Shown here: piece by piece, positions 1 through 7,387 of the stretch
Layout: the number at the start of each line of letters is the position of its first letter
How positions within the stretch are numbered: position 1 is the stretch's first letter
Origin: an uncultured Lachnospiraceae bacterium
Lineage (GTDB): Bacteria; Bacillota; Clostridia; Lachnospirales; Lachnospiraceae
Assembly: GCA_902489925.1 (NCBI GenBank)
Contig: CABUBX010000011.1
Location: 1-30,756, forward strand
DNA length: 30,756 nucleotides
Direction of reading: 5' to 3'
Translations under genes and position numbers: made by a program
The notes under the pieces: generated by a model
Told to the model about the DNA's origin: nothing
The model's database searches: none
What the model saw: only the letters and a program-made list of their open reading frames with translations

Positions 1-46
1 ACCATAACAGTAAAGTACATTCAAACAGATTGTCAATTAAAGTGAG

Positions 47-625
47 TTATACTAGGACAGCGCTTTTATGCTCACGGCGCAAAATCGTATAAATATCTTC
101 AGAAACGGAAAGTCTTGTCTGTGAATCTAATGCAGAAAATGGTTCATCTAAAAGGAGAAGCTTCGGTTCAAGGGCAAGTGTGCGAATCAGAGCGGCTCTT
201 TGACGCATACCGCCGGATAACTGGGACGGTTTTGCATCTTTAAAACCGGACAAGCCGTAATCATTTAACATTTTATCAATCAGTGTTTTTTTAGTATCGG
301 ACATTAGGTGACGGATTTCAAGGCCGAGCGTTATATTTTTGTAAATAGAGCGCCATTCAAAAAGGTGGTCTTTTTGAAGCATATAGCCGATATCTGTTTC
401 GGTGGCGGATGTTTTTGCTGTATGGAGACGGATTTGACCGGCGGTTGGTGTTAAAAGTCCGAAAATCAAAGAAAGGATTGTTGATTTTCCGCTGCCGCTT
501 GGACCGATAATTCCGAGAAATTCATTTTCATAAACATCAAAGGAGATATTTTCAACAGCCTTTGTCTCACCGACAAGCGTGTGATAAGAAAAATCGAGCT
601 TTGAAATCTCCAAAACCTTATTCAT
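47..625 (-). CDS. Truncated ABC transporter ATP-binding protein (nitrate/sulfonate/taurine type)
   Basis: This is the ATPase subunit of an importer resembling the SsuB/TauB/NitT group, which powers uptake of small anions or thiamine-precursor-like solutes. Visible motifs are Walker A GPSGSGKS (residues 41-48), Q-loop Q84, signature LSGGM (136-140), Walker B LLLLDE (156-161) and the D-loop SALD. I chose the ATG at 623-625 because it begins the conserved N-terminus and follows an AGGAGGTT-like site; the open frame extends further upstream, but only through repeat DNA. The protein ends after 192 residues in SAVLV, exactly where this family normally continues with THD (the H-loop) and about 55 more residues. 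The catalytic H-loop histidine is therefore missing, so the product is probably inactive. Partner permease and binding protein genes are not in view. Family call is confident; the cause of truncation is unknown. Confidence 0.8.
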   Translation of the reverse strand: MNKVLEISKLDFSYHTLVGETKAVENISFDVYENEFLGIIGPSGSGKSTILSLIFGLLTPTAGQIRLHTAKTSATETDIGYMLQKDHLFEWRSIYKNITLGLEIRHLMSDTKKTLIDKMLNDYGLSGFKDAKPSQLSGGMRQRAALIRTLALEPKLLLLDEPFSALDSQTRLSVSEDIYTILRREHKSAVLV

Positions 626-691
626 TGGGCAACCTCCTGTAAAGAATATATAACTATAGTATGACGAGAAAGTCATCAGGGTGTGTGTGTG

Positions 692-770
692 TGACTTGCG
701 GGTAGTCCTTCCAAAATCTGTCCGTGGCGCTTCCTTTTGACTTGCGGGTAGTCCTTCCAAAATCCGTCCG
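692..770. repeat. Two direct copies of a 33-bp intergenic repeat
   Basis: Copies lie at 692-724 and 738-770, begin TGACTTGCGGGTAGTCC and differ at one base (TCTGTCCG versus TCCGTCCG). The period is 46 bp. A diverged third piece (GCTTCCTTTTGCCTTGCGGG) lies at 848-867 and matches the lead-in to copy two at 730-747. A (GT)6 run at 681-692 precedes copy one. Translating the minus strand gives the spurious repeated peptide TDFGRTTRKS, a pattern I recall in false ORFs from Lachnospiraceae genomes. No gene is seen here. Confidence 0.75.
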
Positions 771-816
771 CTGCGCGTCCGTCGTGCTACGCACTTAAAG
801 ATTTTGTCAGTATCGC

Positions 817-868
817 CCCGGCAAAAGTAAATGCCTGCTTCGCAGTCGCTTCCTTTTGCCTTGCGGGC
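817..868. repeat. Long intergenic hairpin, REP-like
   Basis: GGCAAAAG (820-827) pairs perfectly with CTTTTGCC (853-860), with outer CCC (817-819) able to pair with GGG (866-868) across a short bulge. Inside the loop, CTGC-TTC-GCAG forms a second small hairpin. It belongs to the same repeat-rich gap as the 33-bp repeats and lacks a following T-tract on the plus strand, so it is not a typical terminator. Together with the direct repeats it fills the 626-945 gap, which otherwise holds only the promoter of the next gene. Confidence 0.6.
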
Positions 869-880
869 TGTAAAAAGTAG

Positions 881-909
881 TTAACAATTTTGTAAAAGTA
901 TGTTATACT
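881..909 (+). promoter_or_regulatory. Sigma-A-type promoter with extended -10
   Basis: TTAACA (881-886), 17-bp spacer, TATACT (904-909), with TG at 901-902 making an extended -10. It lies about 35 bp upstream of the ATG at 946 and probably drives the SurA_N-like gene and perhaps sfsA and pcrA. Confidence 0.65.
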
Positions 910-945
910 GTTGGTGTCCATTCTTTGGAGGAAAGGAGATTGAAT

Positions 946-1725
946 ATGGAAAAGAAAAATTCTAAAGCCGTTGTGATTTGTATTACTTTTGTGATTATTG
1001 CACTTGCGGCAGGTATATTTATAGGTTGGACGATGGGCAAGAGCCGCAATACATCAGAGACGGATACCCCGGCAGTTTCAGAGTCCTTTGATGAGAGCGA
1101 GAGTCAGTCTCAGACAGAGTCGGAAACTGAGCCGGAGACACCGTCAGAGACAGATTCCGAAAATACTGAGGTTGTTGTGACGGTTGGTGACAGCAAGGTT
1201 GATATGAAGGAAATCAATTATCGCCTGTACTCACTGAGAAATTATTATATTCAGGCTTACGGTGAGGAACCGTGGAATGAACCGGTTGATGAAAGCGGAG
1301 TGACAGTTGCAGAGGCTGCAAAGAATCAGCTGAATGATGATATTGTCCGCACAGAGATTTTAGTGGATAAGGCGGCCGATTACGGTGTTGAGGCAACAGA
1401 AGATATTAAAAAGGCGTGTAAGGCAGATGCGCAGCAGCTTATTGACGGTCTCGGCGAAGACATCTGCAGGGAATTTGGCCTTACCCTTGAAGGCGTTGAG
1501 CGTGTTTATTTAAAACGTGAGATTTCAACACAGGTCATGACAGCAATCAACGATAAGATTAGAGAAGAACTTCTTGAAGATGAGGCGAATAAGGCTCTTG
1601 ATGATGCAGAGCTTGAGATTAAAATCAGTGAAGGCTACGAGGCAAAATATCAGGAGATGAAGAACTCGTATACAATTAGTTATGCTGATATTTGGGATAA
1701 CATTGTTGTAGGTTCGGTAGGTTAA
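946..1725 (+). CDS. Membrane-anchored SurA_N/foldase-like protein of unknown function
   Basis: The 259-residue product has one N-terminal membrane segment (about residues 8-30) after a KK-rich start, then a Ser/Thr/Glu-rich linker (about 34-75), then a helical extracytoplasmic domain. The domain starts VVVTVGDSKVDMKEINYRL and continues with EAAKNQLNDDIVRTEILVDKA-like helices, the style of the SurA/PrsA N-terminal chaperone domain. No parvulin isomerase domain follows, so an enzymatic role is not supported. I chose ATG 946 because AAAGGAGA sits just upstream; an in-frame TTG at 925 would place the ribosome site inside the gene. The next gene, sfsA, begins 4 bp after the stop. It is likely a secretion chaperone or a structural membrane protein; the family assignment rests on pattern only. 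Confidence 0.6.
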   Translation: MEKKNSKAVVICITFVIIALAAGIFIGWTMGKSRNTSETDTPAVSESFDESESQSQTESETEPETPSETDSENTEVVVTVGDSKVDMKEINYRLYSLRNYYIQAYGEEPWNEPVDESGVTVAEAAKNQLNDDIVRTEILVDKAADYGVEATEDIKKACKADAQQLIDGLGEDICREFGLTLEGVERVYLKREISTQVMTAINDKIREELLEDEANKALDDAELEIKISEGYEAKYQEMKNSYTISYADIWDNIVVGSVG

Positions 1726-1729
1726 TATA

Positions 1730-2449
1730 ATGAAATATTTACATGTAGTGAAAGCAAAGTTTTTAGAGCGGCCGAACCGTTTCATCGCATTGGCGGAGGT
1801 TGACGGCTGCGTGCAGAAGGCGCATGTGAAGAATACAGGTCGGTGTCGGGAATTGCTTATTTCCGGCACTGATATTTTTTTAGAGGAAAATGATAATCCT
1901 GCACGAAAAACAAAGTATTCTTTGATTGCGGTCAATAAAAGCGGACGGCTCATCAATATGGATTCGCAGATTCCCAATGCGGTAGTTGCTGAATATATCG
2001 AAAAAGGCGGTATTTTCGGAAGTGATGCTGTCGGGAAGATTAAAGTGCGGCGCGAGAAAACATATAAGGATTCCCGTTTTGATATTTATGCTGAACTGGA
2101 AAACAGAAAAATATTTATTGAAGTTAAGGGTGTAACGCTTGAGGAGAATGATATTGCACGTTTTCCGGATGCACCGACCGAGAGAGGACTTAAACATATC
2201 CGGGGACTTATGGACGCCGTGACAGACGGATATGAGGCTTATATTGTTTTTGTGATTCAGATGAATGGCATAAAGCATTTTGAGCCGAATGATAAAACGC
2301 AGCCGGAATTTGGCAGGGCACTTTGTGAGGCACAGGCTGCAGGCGTACATATGCTTGCTTTTTCGTGTGATGTGACTGAAAGCAGTATTGAAATTTGTGA
2401 TGAAGTGCCGGTGCATCTGCCTTGTCAGGCTGTCCCAAATATGCGATAA
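1730..2449 (+). CDS. sfsA: SfsA family protein (sugar fermentation stimulation homolog)
   Basis: This is a full-length SfsA protein (239 residues). The family has an N-terminal OB-like region and a C-terminal domain with a restriction-endonuclease-like PD-(D/E)xK fold. Conserved signatures are FLERPNRF near residues 11-18, the HVKNTGRCRELL segment (32-43), SRFD with D118, and EVKGVTL with E131 and K133 as the putative metal-binding acid and lysine. In E. coli overexpression affects maltose metabolism, but the biochemical role in the cell remains unsettled; nucleic-acid binding is often proposed. It begins 4 bp after the previous stop with a poor ribosome site, which suggests translational coupling. 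Identification is confident. Confidence 0.93.
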   Translation: MKYLHVVKAKFLERPNRFIALAEVDGCVQKAHVKNTGRCRELLISGTDIFLEENDNPARKTKYSLIAVNKSGRLINMDSQIPNAVVAEYIEKGGIFGSDAVGKIKVRREKTYKDSRFDIYAELENRKIFIEVKGVTLEENDIARFPDAPTERGLKHIRGLMDAVTDGYEAYIVFVIQMNGIKHFEPNDKTQPEFGRALCEAQAAGVHMLAFSCDVTESSIEICDEVPVHLPCQAVPNMR

Positions 2450-2529
2450 TAAGATGCGATAAACTTGATATTAGGATATATAAAAGCATTTAGAAGATAC
2501 ATTAACGTATTTAGAACAGGGGAAAAATA

Positions 2530-4917
2530 ATGAGCAGATATGATTCTTTAAATCCCGTACAGCAGGAGGCCGTGTTTCATGTGGACGGGCCTCTTTTGAT
2601 TCTCGCAGGGGCGGGTTCGGGAAAAACAAGAGTATTAACACATAGAGCAGCCTATATGATTGAGGAAGCGGGCATTAATCCGTGGAATATTATGGCCATC
2701 ACTTTTACGAATAAAGCGGCCGGTGAGATGCGTGAGCGTGTCGATAAGATTGTCGATTACGGCTCAGAAGATATATGGGTCAGCACATTTCACTCGTCCT
2801 GCGTTCGGATTTTAAGACGCTATATTGACAGGCTTGGCTATGATAAAAACTTTACGATTTACGATACGGACGACCAGAAGATTGTCATCAGAGATGCCTG
2901 CAAAAAATTAAATATTGATACAAAGATTTATAAAGAGCGCATGATGATGTCGGCGATTTCTAAAGCAAAGGATGAGATGATTGGGCCGGAAGAATACGCC
3001 CTGAAGTATCCGGGCGATTATGCCAAGTCGAGGGTTGCAGAGGTTTATAAGGAATATCAAAAAGTACTTAAAAAGAATAATGCGCTTGATTTTGACGATT
3101 TGCTTTTTAAGACTGTTGAACTTTTTAAATTAAATCCCGATGTATTGGAATATTATCAGGAACGTTTCAAATATATTATGGTGGATGAGTACCAGGATAC
3201 AAATACGGTGCAGTTTAAATTTATAAGTCTGTTGGCTTCAAAATACAGGAATCTCTGCGTTGTCGGTGATGATGACCAGTCAATTTATAAATTCAGAGGT
3301 GCCAATATTTATAATATTCTGAATTTTGAAAAGGAATATCCGGATGCGAAGGTCATTAAGCTTGAGCAGAATTATCGTTCGACAAAGAATATTCTTCACG
3401 CGGCCAATGATGTTATTCATCATAATTCCGAACGTAAGGTGAAGAAGCTTTGGACGTCCAATGACGAGGGTGAGAAAATTGCGTTTCAGCAATATAACGG
3501 TGAGCTTGAGGAAGCTGAAGGCATTGTGACAGAAATCAGGGATATGGTTGATAAAGGTCAGGCGGCATATCATGACTGTGCTGTTTTATACCGGACAAAT
3601 GCCCAGTCCCGTGCACTTGAGGAACGTTTTGTTGTTAAAGGTGTGCCTTACCGTATTGTCGGCGGACAAAACTTCTATCAGCGCAAAGAAATCAAGGATT
3701 TACTTGCCTATTTAAAAACCGTCGATAATGGAATGGATGATTTGGCAGTGCGCAGAATTATTAATGTGCCAAAACGAGGCATCGGAATTACTTCAATTAA
3801 TAAGGTCAGTGATTATGCCGTATATAACGGTATGAGTTTCTTTGAAGCCTGCAAGGAAGCAAAAGAGATTGCGGGACTTGGGCGTGCTGCGGATAAAATT
3901 AAAGATTTTGCAGATGCTATTCTTGTATACAGAAGTAAACTTGAGTATCTTGGTATTTCAGGTGTCATGGATGAAATCATCGAAAATACAGGCTATGTTA
4001 AAGAACTGGAGGCTGAGGAGACACCGGAGGCTCAGAGCCGAATTGAGAACATTGACGAATTAAAGAATAAGATTGCAGAGTTTGAAAGTGCAAACAGCGA
4101 GGGAACTCTGACGGAATTTCTTGCGGAGGTATCGCTTGTCGCGGATATTGACAGCATGGATGAGTCCGATGACAAGGTTGTATTGATGACACTGCACAGC
4201 GCCAAGGGGCTCGAATTTCCGTATGTTTATATGAGCGGTATGGAGGATGGTCTTTTTCCGAGTTATATGTCTATTGTCAGTGATGACGAGACTGCGATTG
4301 AGGAGGAACGGCGTCTTTGCTATGTCGGCATTACAAGGGCAATGAAGCGGCTGAAACTGACCTGCGCCAAAACACGCATGGTTCAGGGGCAGACGCAGTA
4401 TAATAAGGTGTCACGCTTTGTGAAGGAAATTTCCCGCGATTTAATTGAAATGAGCGGTGTCATCGAAAAGGAAAAAACGGTTGAGCTGTTTTCAAATTTT
4501 GCAAGTCATGTGAAGCCTTATACAGCGAACGGCAGCGCTTTTTCAAATCCGTACGGCAATCCTTTCGGCAATGGCAGCGGAACTTCGGTACGAGGTTTCA
4601 GACAGGCTACTGAGATTCAAAATAACGGCAAAAAGACAGATTTGAATACTTTGCTCGGCCAGGGAAGAATTATGCGCGGCAGTGATTTGTTTGATAAAAA
4701 GCCGGGAGGCGTGCGAAAAAATGTCCAGACACCGACAGCGATAAAGAAACAAACGCTTGATTATGCAGTTGGCGATACGGTGCGTCATATTAAGTTCGGC
4801 ATCGGTACGGTCGTGGAGATTAAGGATGGCGGCAAGGACTACGAAGTGACCGTTGATTTTGAAAAATGCGGTGTGAAAAAAATGTTTGCTTCCTTTGCGA
4901 AGCTACAGCTTGTATAA
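2530..4917 (+). CDS. pcrA: ATP-dependent DNA helicase PcrA (UvrD/Rep superfamily 1)
   Basis: This is a 3'-5' superfamily 1A helicase of 795 residues, the normal size for Gram-positive PcrA. It acts in nucleotide excision repair, removal of blocked RNA polymerase and rolling-circle plasmid replication. Visible motifs are Q-motif LNPVQQEAV (7-15), Walker A GAGSGKT (27-33), motif Ia ITFTNKAAGEM, Walker B DEYQD (219-223), motif III GDDDQSIYKFRGA (about 246-258), motif V MTLHSAKGLEF and motif VI YVGITRAMKRL. The C-terminal part is low complexity (Asn/Gly-rich) and ends in the PcrA Tudor-like domain VGDTVRHIKFGIGTV, which binds RNA polymerase in Bacillus PcrA. The start at 2530 follows AGGGGAAAAATA. 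Cytoplasmic; no oddities. Confidence 0.97.
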   Translation: MSRYDSLNPVQQEAVFHVDGPLLILAGAGSGKTRVLTHRAAYMIEEAGINPWNIMAITFTNKAAGEMRERVDKIVDYGSEDIWVSTFHSSCVRILRRYIDRLGYDKNFTIYDTDDQKIVIRDACKKLNIDTKIYKERMMMSAISKAKDEMIGPEEYALKYPGDYAKSRVAEVYKEYQKVLKKNNALDFDDLLFKTVELFKLNPDVLEYYQERFKYIMVDEYQDTNTVQFKFISLLASKYRNLCVVGDDDQSIYKFRGANIYNILNFEKEYPDAKVIKLEQNYRSTKNILHAANDVIHHNSERKVKKLWTSNDEGEKIAFQQYNGELEEAEGIVTEIRDMVDKGQAAYHDCAVLYRTNAQSRALEERFVVKGVPYRIVGGQNFYQRKEIKDLLAYLKTVDNGMDDLAVRRIINVPKRGIGITSINKVSDYAVYNGMSFFEACKEAKEIAGLGRAADKIKDFADAILVYRSKLEYLGISGVMDEIIENTGYVKELEAEETPEAQSRIENIDELKNKIAEFESANSEGTLTEFLAEVSLVADIDSMDESDDKVVLMTLHSAKGLEFPYVYMSGMEDGLFPSYMSIVSDDETAIEEERRLCYVGITRAMKRLKLTCAKTRMVQGQTQYNKVSRFVKEISRDLIEMSGVIEKEKTVELFSNFASHVKPYTANGSAFSNPYGNPFGNGSGTSVRGFRQATEIQNNGKKTDLNTLLGQGRIMRGSDLFDKKPGGVRKNVQTPTAIKKQTLDYAVGDTVRHIKFGIGTVVEIKDGGKDYEVTVDFEKCGVKKMFASFAKLQLV

Positions 4918-4938
4918 ACAAAGTGTACGTGGTATACT
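4910..4938 (+). promoter_or_regulatory. Sigma-A-type promoter overlapping the end of pcrA
   Basis: TTGTAT (4910-4915), 17-bp spacer and TATACT (4933-4938). The -35 lies inside the last codons of pcrA. It would drive the small membrane protein that follows. Confidence 0.6.
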
Positions 4939-4976
4939 AGAAATAAGTTTAAATGTCGGGAAAGGAGAAGATGACT

Positions 4977-5261
4977 ATGAGCAAAATCGAAGACATTTTA
5001 AAATTGGCGAAGATTACAGAAGCCATTCAGAAAAAAGAGATTTCTGAAGAAAAGAAAAAAACAGTGGGTATTGTATTGGCAGTGATTGCAGCGGCAGCAG
5101 TTGTCGGCGTAATTATCTTTGCGGTTTACAAGTATTTATCAGCAGATGATTATGATGATTTTGAAGATTTTGAAGACGATTTCGATGATGACTTTGAAGA
5201 TGATTTTGAAGACATGGACGATTTTGAAACACCGGAAGAAGCGGAAACAAAAGAAGATTGA
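4977..5261 (+). CDS. Small single-pass membrane protein with acidic Phe-spaced tail
   Basis: The 94-residue product has a charged N-terminal helix (1-25), a single membrane segment of Ile/Val/Ala (about 28-51) and a C-terminal tail almost entirely of Asp, Glu and Phe, in repeated DDF/EDF units, ending TPEEAETKED. I chose ATG 4977 because AAAGGAG (4961-4967) is 9 bp upstream; ATG 4971 is only 3 bp away. It has its own promoter and terminator, so it is a separate transcript. I do not recognise a named family with certainty; similar short proteins with acidic tails occur in Lachnospiraceae. The tail could face either side of the membrane; the lysine-rich N-terminal part suggests the N-terminus is cytoplasmic and the acidic tail outside. 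Confidence 0.7.
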   Translation: MSKIEDILKLAKITEAIQKKEISEEKKKTVGIVLAVIAAAAVVGVIIFAVYKYLSADDYDDFEDFEDDFDDDFEDDFEDMDDFETPEEAETKED

Positions 5262-5271
5262 TTTTACAGGC

Positions 5272-5308
5272 AAAACCCCGTCGCATATAATTTGCAACGG
5301 GGTTTTTA
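5272..5308 (+). terminator. Rho-independent terminator, probably bidirectional
   Basis: AAAACCCCGT (5272-5281) pairs with ACGGGGTTTT (5297-5306), with inner GCA/TGC pairing, followed by T. It lies after the small membrane protein and directly abuts the stop codon of the convergent AraC-type gene at 5309; the minus strand also yields a T-rich run after the stem. Confidence 0.85.
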
Positions 5309-6203
5309 TTATGAAAGTGTTTTATTGCTTTGAATTAATTTTCTATATTTACCGGGTGTTGTATTTATAATTTTTACAAAAAGTCTGGAAAAATGCTGAG
5401 AGTCTTTTAGTCCGATCGCAAGTGCGATATCGACGAGGGGCAAATTAGTTGTTTCCATTAAATGAATAGCTTGGTTAATCCTATAAATATTAATATAGTT
5501 TGCTAGTGTCAGATGCATATGCTGTGAAAAAATTTTACTTAGGTAGCGAGATGAAATGTTTAGTGTTTCAGCAATATCGGAGACTAAAAGTTTTGTTTGA
5601 TAATGTTCGGAAATATATTGCAATGTATAAGCAATATAGTGATTTTGAGCATGAACATTGGAGGTCAGCGGACTGTTTTTTGAAACTTGTTCCAAAATGT
5701 AAAGCATCAGCTGCGCAAGATGCAGATTGGTTGAAACACAGGCGAAGTTCTCATTTCTTTTATAAATGCCGACGATGGATGTTACTAAATTGAATAGTAA
5801 AATATTGGAGGGCTGGCGATAGTAAAAATTGCAGTGAAAAAGTAAGGCGTCTGTGAGCGAAATAGAAAACTCAGACGTCTTTTTCACTAAAATGTGTGAA
5901 AATATATCCGGATTAAAATGAATATGTAAAAATTCACATTCATCTTCAGGAACCTCGAAGGAGTGAACGGTATTTGGTAAAATCATAATGAAATCATTTT
6001 TATCGCAGATAAGATCAGTTCCGTTAATATTCATACGGCAGTGCCCGGAAGTAATAAGATACACTTCAAAGCTTGTATGTATATGTTTTCCAAAAAAATA
6101 CGGTGCAGTTCTTTTTTTGTATACATGCGCCGGAAATAGACGAACAGGAAAGGTTAAAGTTATAATAGTCAGATTGTTCAGTTGTTAATGTTGAAAGATA
6201 CAT
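5309..6203 (-). CDS. AraC-family transcriptional regulator, probable frameshift near its start
   Basis: The product has an N-terminal cupin-like sensor arm (HIHTSFEVYLITSG, then LPNTVHSFEVPEDECEFLHIHF) and a C-terminal double helix-turn-helix (LLVSDIAETLNISSRYLSKIF and LVDIALAIGLKDSQHFSRLF), the AraC/XylS DNA-binding unit. The uninterrupted body frame has no ATG: its reading extends upstream past GTG 6064 to a stop at 6185-6187, through residues clearly belonging to the family (FPAHVYKKRTAPYFFGK). A well-placed start, AGAAAGGA then ATG at 6203, lies in another frame and encodes MYLSTLTTEQSDYYNFN. Dropping one base near 6149-6153 joins the two into a normal-length protein of about 297 residues. 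So it is either a frameshifted pseudogene, a sequencing error or a recoded gene. It may have regulated the divergent lipoprotein/beta-helix pair. Confidence 0.75.
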
Positions 6204-6278
6204 ATTCCGTTCCTTTCTAAAGTTGTAAGTTTTAATGTGATGTCAAAAAATATAAAATATGAAATATGGACCATTTAA

Positions 6279-6307
6279 AGTATACAACGTTAGAGTTTTT
6301 ATGTAAA
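6279..6307 (-). promoter_or_regulatory. Promoter of the AraC-type regulator
   Basis: Read on the minus strand: TTTACA (6302-6307), 17-bp spacer, TATACT (6279-6284). It lies about 75 bp upstream of the ATG at 6203, which supports 6203 as the original start. The remaining gap up to 6498 is AT-rich and holds a possible 21-codon ORF at 6343-6408; no clear plus-strand promoter was found. Confidence 0.55.
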
Positions 6308-6342
6308 GATAAATTAAGTGTTTGGGAGGAGGGGAGAATAAA

Positions 6343-6408
6343 GTGAATGTGAGTTCCGAATTATACAAAAGTGAAGAAAAAGCAGGCTGTTTTAGACAAG
6401 AAATGTAA
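6343..6408 (+). CDS. Possible 21-residue leader peptide with very strong ribosome site
   Basis: A GTG start at 6343 is preceded at 6 bp by GGGAGGAGGGGAG (6324-6336), one of the strongest Shine-Dalgarno-like stretches in the window. The frame reads VNVSSELYKSEE and ends at TAA 6406-6408. It lies in the divergent gap between the AraC regulator and the lipoprotein gene. No family is recognisable and the purine-rich stretch may be chance, so this is a weak call. Confidence 0.2.
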   Translation: MNVSSELYKSEEKAGCFRQEM

Positions 6409-6498
6409 AATGAGTAGTGGTATGATTAAATTAAATATATAAACTGTTAAAAACATACAGATTTTTGTACAAAATAAATAAGAAGGTTTATTGGAAAA

Positions 6499-7332
6499 AT
6501 GATGATAAATAAAAAAATAATTGTTATAACGGGAATTTTACTGACAATATTAATTGCCGGTTCTGCTTGTGGAGTAACGGAAAAAGAATCACAAACAGAA
6601 GAAGATACATTTGCTATGCAAATAGTTACAACAATTTCTGATGAGGAATATGAATTTTATAAAGAATGTGTTCAAAAAGATTATAAGGGCAAAGATGAAG
6701 ATGAGATAAGAAAAAGAACGGAAATATTTGCAAAAGAACTTTATGCCCAATATACACTGGGAGAAAAATATGATCTGTGTAAGCCGTATTCGTTTGGAAG
6801 CTTAAAATTGGACTTGGTTTCTGAAAATAAGCAAAGGCAGGCGAAAGCAGATGCCGGTGAAATTATTTACGGGCCGGTGGAGTATAGTTTGGATGAATAT
6901 TTAGAATATACACGTACAAATCTTAAAACACAAATTATAAATTATCTTGTAAAAGAGCAGGATGAGAGTGTCGAAGCGGCAGCACAGGATTATTGGAAAG
7001 AGAATAAAGATTCTTTTAAGATTCTTGAATCGGTCGAATATAGTGTCAATGGTGAAATAAAAAAGATTGTAAAAGATGAGTTTGCAACATTGGAAAAAAC
7101 AGAAAGCGAGCTTTTTCTAAGACTATATGAAGGCGAAGAAGGTGACGAATTTACATTTTCCGGTGAAGAGACTTTGAAAATGAAGATTTTGAAAAAAGAT
7201 TATGAGGTCGTTGATATTGAAACGGATAAACAGATGGTGCTGAAAGAATATATTACCAATGTTTATTATCCAGAGCTTATAAAAAAAGCGATGGAAAGTA
7301 GTTTATTACAGTTTGAATTAACTCAAAAATAG
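6499..7332 (+). CDS. Lipoprotein with SurA_N-like helical domain
   Basis: The 277-residue product starts with a short basic segment and a hydrophobic stretch (about residues 5-20) leading to IAGSAC, with Cys24 as the probable lipidation site; Gly at -3 is a slightly unusual lipobox. The mature part is charged and helical (DEEYEFYKECVQKDY, then EIRKRTEIFAKELYAQYTLGEKYD), resembling the N-terminal chaperone helices of SurA/PrsA-type foldases, without a parvulin domain. The start is MMINKK at 6499; AGAAGG is about 12 bp upstream, so the start could be ATG 6502. It lies 55 bp upstream of the large cell-wall protein with no terminator between, suggesting co-expression and a possible role in its export or folding. 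That role is inference. Confidence 0.6.
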   Translation: MMINKKIIVITGILLTILIAGSACGVTEKESQTEEDTFAMQIVTTISDEEYEFYKECVQKDYKGKDEDEIRKRTEIFAKELYAQYTLGEKYDLCKPYSFGSLKLDLVSENKQRQAKADAGEIIYGPVEYSLDEYLEYTRTNLKTQIINYLVKEQDESVEAAAQDYWKENKDSFKILESVEYSVNGEIKKIVKDEFATLEKTESELFLRLYEGEEGDEFTFSGEETLKMKILKKDYEVVDIETDKQMVLKEYITNVYYPELIKKAMESSLLQFELTQK

Positions 7333-7387
7333 TATGGAGGATGTACTGTTTTTGATTTAAGAAATAAAAAGAAGGAAGGAAACAATT

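Noticed and set aside
692..770. CRISPR-like direct repeats
   Set aside because: Only two full copies with a 13-bp gap, no spacer-sized units and no cas genes.
6062..6064. GTG as the start of the AraC-type regulator
   Set aside because: It cuts off the conserved HIHTSFE part of the cupin and has no ribosome site; ATG 6203 with a frameshift explains the data better.
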